Source: Deltaproteobacteria bacterium
GTDB lineage: Bacteria; Desulfobacterota; Desulfovibrionia; Desulfovibrionales; Desulfovibrionaceae
Length of the DNA stretch: 11,325 bases
Reading direction: 5' to 3'
Assembly (NCBI GenBank): GCA_031280335.1
Contig: JAITGZ010000032.1
Coordinates: 1 to 11,325, forward strand
Part shown: one piece after another, positions 1 to 5,532 of the stretch
Layout: the number at the start of each line of letters is the position of its first letter
How positions within the stretch are numbered: position 1 is the first letter of the stretch
Notes under the pieces: generated by a model
Databases searched by the model: none
What the model saw: only the letters and a program-made list of their open reading frames with translations
Told to the model about the DNA's origin: nothing
Made by a program: the position numbers and the translations under genes

Positions 1-60
1 TCCCCCCGTGGTGTGTGGGGGGGGGGGGGGGGGGGGGGCCCCCGCCCCCCCCGGCGGGGG
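1..60. other. G/C homopolymer low-complexity edge
   Basis: Positions 17-38 are 22 consecutive G, followed by C-rich and G-rich runs to about position 60. No coding logic or repeat unit fits this stretch. It lies exactly at the window end and coincides with the loss of recognisable TrmFO sequence. The simplest reading is a contig-end or sequencing artefact, for example poly-G from two-colour chemistry or a collapsed GC-rich repeat. Sequence from here should not be trusted. Confidence 0.6.
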
Positions 61-508
61 TAGGGGGCGGCAGCCCCGACGGGGCTGTATCCTGGCGGAG
101 CGTCTCAAAGTCAAAATGTTCCAGGGAGGGGATTTCGCGGCGCTCCAGGCGAATCAGCGGCTCTGCCTCAACCAGGCGGGTGATGTGGGCGCTGAAGCGG
201 GCGCGGTCCACGGCCAGGGCTTTGCCGGCCGGTACGCGGGCGTTGTCTGCGGCCAGCATGGTCAGGCTGCCCAGGGCGCGCAGTTCGTTTTTCAGCGCGC
301 CCACAGCGCTGGCAGGGTCATTGGAGCGCAGCGAATTGGAGCAGACCAGTTCGGCCAGGTCGGGGTTGGAGTGGGCCGGAGAAAAGCGCAGGGGCTTCAT
401 TTCAAACAGGGTGCAGGGCACTCCGGCACGGGCCAGGGCCATGGCGCATTCGCAGCCGGCCAGCCCAGCGCCGATGACGGCTATGGAGGGGGTATTTTCC
501 CTGGACAT
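1..508 (-). CDS. trmFO: TrmFO, folate/FAD-dependent tRNA (uracil-54-C5)-methyltransferase (partial)
   Basis: TrmFO methylates U54 in the tRNA T-loop using 5,10-methylene-THF as carbon donor and reduced FAD. The ATG at 508 gives MSRENTPSIAVIGAGLAGCE, with the FAD-binding GAGLAGCE motif at residues 13-20. It is followed by FEMKP (35-39) and LVCSNSLRS (54-62), both characteristic of the TrmFO/Gid family. About 140 residues read as normal family sequence; full-length proteins are about 430-470 residues. From about position 88 down to 1 the frame stays open but encodes only Gly/Pro-rich low complexity where the family would continue its flavoprotein core, so the gene is cut off or disrupted. No good Shine-Dalgarno stands close to this ATG. 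A TTG eight codons upstream (532) is in frame, and a GGAG lies just after the upstream amidohydrolase stop, so the start is slightly uncertain. The gap to the amidohydrolase is 46 nt, which suggests cotranscription. Confidence 0.85.
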   Translation of the reverse strand, partial: MSRENTPSIAVIGAGLAGCECAMALARAGVPCTLFEMKPLRFSPAHSNPDLAELVCSNSLRSNDPASAVGALKNELRALGSLTMLAADNARVPAGKALAVDRARFSAHITRLVEAEPLIRLERREIPSLEHFDFETLRQDTAPSGLPPPTPAGGGGGPPPPPPPTHHGG

Positions 509-554
509 AAGGTGGGTCAGGCTGCCGCCCAAGGTTGGGGTTGAGGGCGCTCCT

Positions 555-1301
555 TCACCAGCGCATGAATTTTTTGATGTTGTTGTAAAATACGTCTTCC
601 AGTTCCTGCGGTGCCAGACCGCTGACCTGGGTACGCAGTATCTCCACGGCATAGTGGTGAAAGGGGGCATCGCTCCCCCAGAAGAGGCGCTCGGCTCCCA
701 CTCGTTTGTAAGCTTCAAAAATTTTGGTGTGCATGGGCATACCGGAATTCTCCAGCCAGATGTTATCATGCCGGGCGGCCACATCCAGGGCGGCCTGGAT
801 GTAAACCCCGTGTCCGTGCCCCATGTGGATCATCACAAAGCGCGTGGCCGGGTAAGCTGCGGCCAGCTGCCCGATGCTCCAGGGCAGGGAAAAGGGGGCG
901 TGGCCTGAGTGGATGAACACGGGCAGGTCTTTGGATTGGGCGTATTCCACCAGGGGGAAGACCACCGCGTCGTCGGCGGTGTAGGCGTTGAACAGAGGGT
1001 GGAGCTTGAGGCCGGCGAAATGGTGTTTCTCCACCAGGCAGGCCAGTTCATCCAGGGCCGCCCGGCCAAGGTGGGGGTTGATCCAGGCCAGGGCGGCGAA
1101 GCGGTCGGGACATATTGCCGCAGCCTCGCGGGTAACGGCGTTATCCGGGTAGCTGATCAGGGTTTTTTCTATTTCATGGAGGCGCATGGCCTGGAGCATA
1201 TCCTGCGCCGTCAGCCCCACATTGCACCAGGAGCCGAAATAACCCACATGGGCGTGGGCGTCTATTTTTTTCAGGCCTCGGCCCGGTAGTGAGGTTTCCA
1301 T
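555..1301 (-). CDS. amidohydrolase-family metal-dependent hydrolase (Amidohydro_2-like)
   Basis: This is a 248-residue TIM-barrel hydrolase of the amidohydrolase superfamily; its substrate cannot be told from sequence. Motifs in order are the metal-binding HxH in DAHAHVG (His16, His18), GLKLHP (Lys99, His101) near the end of a central strand, VFIHSGH (His131), FVMIHMGHGHG (His159) and the C-terminal GSDAPF (Asp211). Together they are the usual metal and catalytic set. The length suits the compact single-domain group that includes decarboxylase/lactonase-like proteins, and there is no signal peptide, so it is probably cytoplasmic. The start is ATG at 1301; an AAGGAG sits at 1317-1322, a long 15 nt away, with no better start seen. 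It lies between cysK (152 nt upstream) and trmFO (46 nt downstream), all on the minus strand. The neighbours do not reveal its role. Confidence 0.82.
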   Translation of the reverse strand: METSLPGRGLKKIDAHAHVGYFGSWCNVGLTAQDMLQAMRLHEIEKTLISYPDNAVTREAAAICPDRFAALAWINPHLGRAALDELACLVEKHHFAGLKLHPLFNAYTADDAVVFPLVEYAQSKDLPVFIHSGHAPFSLPWSIGQLAAAYPATRFVMIHMGHGHGVYIQAALDVAARHDNIWLENSGMPMHTKIFEAYKRVGAERLFWGSDAPFHHYAVEILRTQVSGLAPQELEDVFYNNIKKFMRW

Positions 1302-1344
1302 ATTGTTATATGATTACTCCTTGGAGCAAGGTCATTTTTTTGAG

Positions 1345-1440
1345 ATATTGTCGGGGCGGCCGCCCCGGTACCCCGCCTGTGGGGCGAAATGGGCAAATAT
1401 GCCCGTTTGTTTCCTTTGGCCGGGGTGCCGGGGTGCCGGC
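1345..1440. repeat. fragment of the mosaic intergenic repeat (cysK-amidohydrolase gap)
   Basis: Three modules that recur elsewhere lie here. A perfect 16-bp palindrome at 1352-1367 (CGGGGCGGCCGCCCCG) leads into GGTACCCCGCC, and resembles 4078-4100. TGGGCAAATATGCCC at 1390-1404 matches 4151-4165 at 14 of 15 positions. TCCTTTGGC followed by GGGGTGCCGGGG at 1412-1433 matches 9553-9574. No terminator T-run follows the palindrome on either strand. The rest of the 152-nt gap holds the Shine-Dalgarno of the amidohydrolase. Confidence 0.65.
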
Positions 1441-1453
1441 GCACAAGCTGGTT

Positions 1454-2410
1454 CTATACCCCAATGCCTTCATAAAGTACAGAGGAGAGATAGCGTTCAC
1501 CAGCATCGGGCAGAATGACCACAAGGGTTTTGCCTTTGAATTCCGGCTTGGCGGAAAGGCGCGCGGCTACTGCCGCCGCCGCGCCGGAAGATATGCCGGC
1601 CAGGATGCCTTCTTCTTTGGCCAGACGGCGGGCGAACTCAATCGCCTCTTCGTTGCCCGCTGTTTCCACCTGATCCACCAGGGAAAGATCCAGGGTCTGG
1701 GGGACAAAACCCGCGCCTATGCCCTGAATTTTGTGCGGCCCGGGTTGCAGGGGCAGGCCGGAGAGGTGCTGGGTAAGCACAGGACTGGTTTGAGGCTCCA
1801 CCGCCACGGAGATGATATTTTTACCCCTGGTTTTCTTGATGTGGCGGGAGACGCCGCTTATGGTTCCACCGGTGCCCACGCCGGAGATGAGTACATCCAC
1901 CGCGCCGTCCGTGTCCTCCCATATCTCCGGGCCTGTGGTTTTTTCGTGTATGGCCGGATTGGCCATATTTTTGAATTGCTGCGGGATAAAATACCTGGCC
2001 GGATCGTTGCCGGCCATCTCCTCCGCCTTTTTGATGGCCCCGGGCATACCCTCCGCGCCGGGGGTGAGGACAAGACGCGCCCCCAGCATGGCCAGAACGC
2101 GGCGGCGCTCAATGCTCATAGTTTCAGGCATGGTCAAGGTCAGCTCATAGCCTTTGGCGGCGGCCACAAAGGCCAGGGCAATGCCGGTGTTGCCGCTGGT
2201 GGGCTCCACAATCTTCACGCCGGGCTTTAACTGACCGGATTTTTCCGCCTCCCAGATCATGGCCGCGCCGATGCGGCATTTGACAGAGTAGGCCGGGTTG
2301 CGTCCCTCGATTTTGGCCAGCACCGTGGCCTGGGAATTGACGATTTTGTTCAGCTTCACCAGAGGGGTATGGCCTATGGATTGGGAATTATCCGCATAGA
2401 CTCTGGACAT
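1454..2410 (-). CDS. cysK: cysteine synthase A (O-acetylserine sulfhydrylase)
   Basis: CysK is the cytoplasmic PLP enzyme that makes L-cysteine and acetate from O-acetylserine and sulfide. The 318-residue protein is close to the usual 310-323. The PLP lysine is Lys44 in NPAYSVKCRIG, the E. coli CysK-like form of that motif. PTSGNTG at 70-76 binds the substrate carboxylate, GVGTGGT at 177-183 is the PLP phosphate loop, and GISSGA is at 272-277. The start is firm: ATG at 2410 with AAGGAGG at 2419-2425, 8 nt away. There is no CBS domain, so a cystathionine beta-synthase fusion is excluded. A likely own promoter lies upstream (2467-2496). It follows the methionine-pathway PLP enzyme on the same strand after a 457-nt repeat-filled gap, so it is probably a separate transcription unit with a related function. 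Confidence 0.95.
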   Translation of the reverse strand: MSRVYADNSQSIGHTPLVKLNKIVNSQATVLAKIEGRNPAYSVKCRIGAAMIWEAEKSGQLKPGVKIVEPTSGNTGIALAFVAAAKGYELTLTMPETMSIERRRVLAMLGARLVLTPGAEGMPGAIKKAEEMAGNDPARYFIPQQFKNMANPAIHEKTTGPEIWEDTDGAVDVLISGVGTGGTISGVSRHIKKTRGKNIISVAVEPQTSPVLTQHLSGLPLQPGPHKIQGIGAGFVPQTLDLSLVDQVETAGNEEAIEFARRLAKEEGILAGISSGAAAAVAARLSAKPEFKGKTLVVILPDAGERYLSSVLYEGIGV

Positions 2411-2466
2411 GAGGGTTGCCTCCTTGTTGGATTGTTAATTTTATTATTATAAAAACGACAGACAAG

Positions 2467-2496
2467 ATAATAAATATTTTTTTGCGTAAAAAGCAA
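2467..2496 (-). promoter_or_regulatory. putative sigma70-type promoter for cysK
   Basis: On the minus strand TTGCTT (2496-2491) and TATTAT (2472-2467) are separated by 18 nt within an AT-rich stretch, 42 nt before the cysK Shine-Dalgarno. Each hexamer is one or two bases from consensus. The AT-rich context contains other weak combinations, so the exact boxes are tentative. Confidence 0.4.
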
Positions 2497-2600
2497 GTTT
2501 TTTATTGTCTTTAAATTTTGGGGCCATCGCCCCAAACCCCATCCGGGGGGAATGATAAAGGGGCATGTTCGCCCAGGCGCAGCCTTATCCTTGCGGTAGT

Positions 2601-2625
2601 CGTAAGGCGGCAAGGCCGCCTTACG
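2601..2625. repeat. 11-bp perfect inverted repeat inside copy 1
   Basis: CGTAAGGCGGC (2601-2611) and GCCGCCTTACG (2615-2625) pair perfectly around an AAG loop. The matching part of copy 2 lacks this hairpin, so it looks like an insertion of about 55 nt between the CCTTAT and GGCAAGGCACC modules. No T-run follows on either strand, so it is not a terminator. Confidence 0.7.
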
Positions 2626-2760
2626 GATAGCGACAGCATCGATGCCGCCCCTTGGCATAATGGCAAGGCACCCCAAACCACCTCGACATTGAACCATAGC
2701 TTAGAGAGGCGCAGCCTACGTCGTTCCGCCTTGCGGGCGTTACTCATGTACCTCGTGTTT

Positions 2761-2787
2761 TTTTTCAGCCGCGCAGCGGCTGAAAAA
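2761..2787. repeat. 27-nt palindrome downstream of the metB-like gene
   Basis: Twelve-nt arms TTTTTCAGCCGC and GCGGCTGAAAAA flank a GCA loop. An identical copy lies at 4193-4219, so the two bracket the metB-like gene. T's precede the stem and A's follow it on both strands, the reverse of an intrinsic terminator. Confidence 0.85.
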
Positions 2788-2866
2788 TGAAAGGGGGCCT
2801 GGGGGGGCTGCGGTCCCCCAGGCGGGGCTGCGGGGCGGCAGCCCCGATTGCCTTGACGGCTTGTGA

Positions 2867-4003
2867 TCATCCCAGGGCCTGAGCCAGATCTTGCACCAGG
2901 TCGCCGGCGTCTTCCAGGCCGATGGACAGGCGCAGCAGGCGTTCGTTCAGGCCGATGTGTTCCAGCGTATCCGGGGGTATGTCCGCGTGGGTCTGCACCA
3001 GGGGGTAGGTGAGCAGGGATTCGGCACCGCCCAGGCTTTCGGCGAAAAAGAAGACCTGTACCGAGGCCAGGATACGTTCCACTTCATCTCTGGATTGCGC
3101 TTCGAAGGATATCATGGCTCCGGCGCCCAGGGATTGCCGCAGCAGGCGTTCGTGGCCGGGGTCGGAGGGCAGGCCGGGGTAGCGCACATTTTGGATCTTG
3201 GGGTGTCCGAGTAGAAATTGGGCCACGGCTTTGGCGTTTTCTTCATGTTTTTGCATACGCAGGGGCAGGGTTTTGAGACTGCGCAGGAGCAGCCAGGATT
3301 CAAACGGCCCCAGGATGGCTCCGGCGGCGTTCTGGACGAAGGCCAGGCGTTCGCCTGTTTCCGCGTTGCGGGCCACGGCCAGTCCGGCCACCAGGTCGTT
3401 GTGTCCTCCCAGATATTTGGTGGCGCTGTAGAGGACTATATCCGCCCCGTGTTCCAGGGGCTTGCACAGGGCCGGAGTGAGAAAGGTGTTGTCCACAATA
3501 AAGGTGATGCCGCGCGGTCGGGCCAGATCGGCCAGGGCGTCCAGATCCGCCACCCGCAGCATGGGGTTGGTGGGCATTTCCACAAAAAGGCCGCGCACTC
3601 CCGGCGCGGCCAGGGCGCGGGCGGTCTCTTGGGTGTTGGAGCTGTCCGTATAGATAAAACGCAGGTTTTGCGCCCGTCCAAAGTGTTCAAAGAGGCGGAA
3701 GCTGCCCCCGTAGAGGTCTTCTGTTACCACCAGGGCATCGCCGGGCGAAAAAAGGCGCAGGGTGGCGTCAATGGCCGCCAGGCCGGAAGCGAAGGCCACA
3801 GCTCTGGCACCGCCTTCCAGGGCGGCCATGGTCTGCTCCAGGGCCAGGCGGGTGGGGTTGGAGGTGCGGGAGTAATCAAAGCCGGTGCTTTGTCCCAGGG
3901 CCTGATGCTGGAAGGCCGAAGAAGGATGAATGGGCATGGATATGGCCCCGGTGTGGGGGTCCCGGCGGGAGCCGGCCTGGGCCAGGAGGGTGCTTATTTT
4001 CAT
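2867..4003 (-). CDS. metB: cystathionine gamma-synthase-type PLP enzyme (MetI/MetB-like)
   Basis: This 378-residue enzyme of the Cys/Met-metabolism PLP family most likely joins cysteine to an acylated homoserine to give cystathionine. The start is ATG at 4003, giving MKISTLLAQAGSRRDPHTGA, where family homology begins, with a weak AAGG 9 nt upstream. The same frame stays open to 4279, but that extension is translated repeat DNA and is rejected. Motifs are FDYSRTSNPTR (42-52, PLP phosphate contacts from the partner subunit), FASGLAAI (71-78), FVEMPTNP (140-147), VDNTF (170-174, Asp171 facing the PLP nitrogen), SATKYLGGHND with the Schiff-base Lys196, and FAESLGGAESLLTYP near the C-terminus. The pattern resembles Bacillus MetI more than E. 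coli MetB. O-acetylhomoserine sulfhydrylase or cystathionine gamma-lyase activity cannot be excluded. The neighbouring cysK supports a sulfur-assimilation role. Confidence 0.85.
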   Translation of the reverse strand: MKISTLLAQAGSRRDPHTGAISMPIHPSSAFQHQALGQSTGFDYSRTSNPTRLALEQTMAALEGGARAVAFASGLAAIDATLRLFSPGDALVVTEDLYGGSFRLFEHFGRAQNLRFIYTDSSNTQETARALAAPGVRGLFVEMPTNPMLRVADLDALADLARPRGITFIVDNTFLTPALCKPLEHGADIVLYSATKYLGGHNDLVAGLAVARNAETGERLAFVQNAAGAILGPFESWLLLRSLKTLPLRMQKHEENAKAVAQFLLGHPKIQNVRYPGLPSDPGHERLLRQSLGAGAMISFEAQSRDEVERILASVQVFFFAESLGGAESLLTYPLVQTHADIPPDTLEHIGLNERLLRLSIGLEDAGDLVQDLAQALG

Positions 4004-4098
4004 GGAGCTTGACCTTGGCGCGCTTACTGGTTTAACAAATCGTACCCGTCTCCGGCTGTCCGGTTCATTGCAATGCCGGGGCCGCCCCGGTATCTCCG

Positions 4099-4180
4099 CC
4101 CAAGGTGCCTTGCCGTCATGCCGAAGGGATGACAGAAATAAGGCGGTGCCTGGGCAAACATGCCCATTGGGCACCTTGGG
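4099..4180 (-). other. foldable branched structure in the metB-like leader
   Basis: An 11-bp perfect helix can form between CCCAAGGTGCC (4099-4109) and GGCACCTTGGG (4170-4180). It encloses two hairpins: 4115-4133 (GTCATGCC / GGGATGAC, one mismatch, GAA loop) and 4151-4166 (TGGGCA / TGCCCA, AACA loop). This makes a three-way junction on paper. It matches no riboswitch I know, and it lies in repeat copy 2, so it may be repeat folding, not gene regulation. Confidence 0.4.
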
Positions 4181-4192
4181 AAATCCGTTTAA

Positions 4193-4219
4193 TTTTTCAG
4201 CCGCGCAGCGGCTGAAAAA
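4193..4219. repeat. 27-nt palindrome upstream of the metB-like gene
   Basis: This is base-for-base the same element as 2761-2787: arms TTTTTCAGCCGC and GCGGCTGAAAAA with a GCA loop. Its flanks differ from those of the other copy, so exact identity over 27 nt amid diverged surroundings suggests recent spread or selection on the hairpin. Confidence 0.85.
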
Positions 4220-4310
4220 CGAGGAGGGTATCCGGGGGGAATCATTCCCCACAGATGGGCTTTGGGGCGATAGCTCCAAAAGTATAAAGCTTTAAAGCAA
4301 AATTGCTGTA

Positions 4311-4351
4311 TTGATTGTTTTTGGAACATTAAATGTTCTAAAAACAATCAA
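4311..4351. promoter_or_regulatory. 41-bp near-perfect palindrome upstream of mnmA
   Basis: Left arm 4311-4330 and right arm 4332-4351 are complementary at 19 of 20 positions (the exception is a G/T pair) around a single A. The outer ends are TTGATTGT and ACAATCAA; the core is GAACATT, A, AATGTTC. It is very AT-rich and shares nothing with the surrounding GC-rich repeat. It lies 56 nt before the mnmA start, in the divergent promoter region with the metB-like gene. Possible roles are an operator for a dimeric regulator, an RNA hairpin in a leader, or a small mobile-element remnant. No T-run follows that would make it a typical terminator. Confidence 0.7.
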
Positions 4352-4407
4352 TTTGGTGTTATTAAAATAATTTTACGCCGCAGGCAAGATTTTTTGAGGA
4401 AAAGAGT

Positions 4408-5532
4408 ATGTGTTCGGGTAAAAAAGGCAAGAAGGCTCTGGTGGGCCTTTCGGGAGGGGTGGATTCGTCCCTGGCCGCCTTGCTTCTGCTGGAGCAGGGC
4501 TATGAGGTGATCGGGGTGACCATGGCTGTATATGGCGGCCCGGCCGGCGCGCTGCCCGCGCCTGGCGGCAGCGCCTGTTACGGCTGCGATGAGGGCGAGG
4601 ATATAGCCGCCGCCGCCCGTCTGGCCGGTATGCTGGGCATAGAGCATCATGTTTTTGACTGTGTGCGGGAGTATAAAGAGGCGGTGCTGGATTATTTTCG
4701 CGCCGCCTATCTGGCTGGGCGTACGCCCAACCCCTGTGTGCGCTGCAACCACCTGCTCAAATTCGGGCTTTTGCCCAGGCTGGCGCAAGAGCGGGGGGTG
4801 GAGTACGATTATTTCGCCACCGGGCATTACGCCAGGGTGGAATATGCTCCGGAACGCGCCTGTTGGCTTTTGCGGCGCGGCGCGGATCAGGCCAAGGACC
4901 AGTCTTATTTTCTCTACCGTTTAAGTCAGGAGCAGCTTGGCCGGGCGGTCTTCCCTCTGGGCGGCATGACCAAGAAGGAAGCGCGCGCTTTGGCCGCCCA
5001 AAAGAATCTGCCCATGCACGACAAGCCGGACAGCCAGGATTTTTACGCCGGGGATCATGCCGAGCTTTTGGGTATGGCTGACCGGCCTGGTGATATTGTG
5101 GATGCCGAGGGCAAAGTGCTGGGGCGGCATGGGGGCCATTGGCATTTCACGCCCGGCCAGCGCAAGGGTTTGGGCCTGGCCGCGCCGGCACCGCTTTACG
5201 TCCGCCGGGTGGACGCGGCGCGCAATGAGGTAGTGGTGGCCCCCTACGCCCAAAGCCTGAGTGGGGGCTGCGCTGTGGGAGATCTGCGTCTGCATGCTCC
5301 CTGGGCTTTGGATGACCCGGCCCTGCGCGCCCGGCTGCGCTCTTCGCAGCCGCCTGTTCCGGCGCTGGCGCGCTTAGAGGAACGGGACGGAACAATGCGG
5401 GTGGAGTTTGAGCATCCCCAGTCCGGGGTGGCACCGGGGCAGTCCCTGGTGCTTTACCTGGGCGATGTGGTGGTGGGCGGCGGGGTGATTATGGATTGGG
5501 CAGAGACGCCTTATAGGCATTCAGGGTGTTGA
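4408..5532 (+). CDS. mnmA: tRNA-specific 2-thiouridylase MnmA
   Basis: MnmA puts sulfur on U34 of tRNA-Lys/Glu/Gln, activating the base with ATP and taking sulfur from a relay or Fe-S donor. The 374-residue protein has the PP-loop SGGVDSS (15-21), TPNPCVRCN (106-114), ATGHYARV (137-144) and KDQSYFLYRLS (163-173), then the C-terminal barrel ending in GGGVI. The start ATG at 4408 has GAGGA at 4396-4400, 7 nt away. Odd points: in E. coli the active-site pair is Cys102/Cys199, with Asp99 nearby. Here the first site reads Cys110-x-x-Cys113, with Cys110 at the Asp99 position, while the second site, DSQDFYAGD (208-216), has Tyr213 where Cys199 would be. An extra CYGC pair lies at 57-60. The 3' end overlaps convergent folD by 44 bp. 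Confidence 0.92.
   Translation: MCSGKKGKKALVGLSGGVDSSLAALLLLEQGYEVIGVTMAVYGGPAGALPAPGGSACYGCDEGEDIAAAARLAGMLGIEHHVFDCVREYKEAVLDYFRAAYLAGRTPNPCVRCNHLLKFGLLPRLAQERGVEYDYFATGHYARVEYAPERACWLLRRGADQAKDQSYFLYRLSQEQLGRAVFPLGGMTKKEARALAAQKNLPMHDKPDSQDFYAGDHAELLGMADRPGDIVDAEGKVLGRHGGHWHFTPGQRKGLGLAAPAPLYVRRVDAARNEVVVAPYAQSLSGGCAVGDLRLHAPWALDDPALRARLRSSQPPVPALARLEERDGTMRVEFEHPQSGVAPGQSLVLYLGDVVVGGGVIMDWAETPYRHSGC

Larger units (their letters stand above)
2508..2866 (+). repeat. mosaic intergenic repeat, copy 1 (most complete)
   Basis: This fills most of the gap between the metB-like stop and the cysK promoter. In plus orientation it runs: CTTTAAATTTTGGGGC with an 8-bp hairpin (arms TTTGGGGC 2517-2524 and GCCCCAAA 2529-2536); ATCCGGGGGGAATGAT (2541-2556); a module starting GGGCATGTTCGCCCAGGC (2561-2588); an 11-bp perfect hairpin (2601-2625); GGCATAATGGCAAGGCACC (2654-2672); CCTCGACATTGAACCAT (2681-2697); the CAGCCGC palindrome (2761-2787); and GC-rich hairpins at 2798-2822 and 2824-2845. 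The same modules recur in the same order in copy 2 (4296 down to about 4020, minus), for example 25 of 28 bases between 2561-2588 and 4165-4138. No convincing gene lies in the stretch. Confidence 0.75.
4020..4296 (-). repeat. mosaic intergenic repeat, copy 2 (inverted relative to copy 1)
   Basis: Read on the minus strand from 4296: TTTAAAGCTTTATACTTTTG and the GGGGC hairpin (4280-4261), the ATCCGGGGGGAATCAT module (on plus 4230-4245), the CAGCCGC palindrome (4219-4193), GGGCATGTTTGCCCAGGC (4165-4148) continuing to CCTTAT at 4138, GGCATGACGGCAAGGCACC (4122-4104, 17 of 19 identical to 2654-2672), and the GGGGCCGCCCC module (4088-4078). It occupies nearly all of the presumptive metB leader. A TATACT box at 4286-4281 could be a minus-strand -10 for metB, but no convincing -35 lies upstream. 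The remainder of the 404-nt divergent gap holds the 41-bp palindrome and the mnmA leader. Confidence 0.75.

Noticed and set aside
8..908. Plus-strand open frames across the window start
   Set aside because: They are antisense to trmFO and the amidohydrolase and begin in the poly-G run.
1289..2230. A 313-residue plus-strand open frame
   Set aside because: It lies antisense to cysK, whose motifs and ribosome binding site are clear; composition is that of a GC-rich shadow frame.
2601..2625. CRISPR repeat or part of an array
   Set aside because: Single hairpin, no regularly spaced repeats or spacers, and no cas genes in the window.
2761..2787. Rho-independent terminator
   Set aside because: The T-run precedes and the A-run follows the stem on both strands; a terminator needs the opposite.
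2426..2866. Small genes or a tRNA in the cysK-metB gap
   Set aside because: Short open frames here have no plausible ribosome binding site or conserved composition, and no cloverleaf can be drawn; the gap is accounted for by repeat modules and a promoter.
2867..4279. A 470-residue reading frame extending the metB-like protein by 92 residues upstream
   Set aside because: The extension is translated repeat copy 2, has no family homology, and the standard N-terminus MKISTLLAQAG begins at 4003.
4311..4351. LexA/SOS box
   Set aside because: The core is GAAC-N7-GTTC; the Gram-positive SOS box has four bases between the half-sites, and neither neighbouring gene is an SOS gene.
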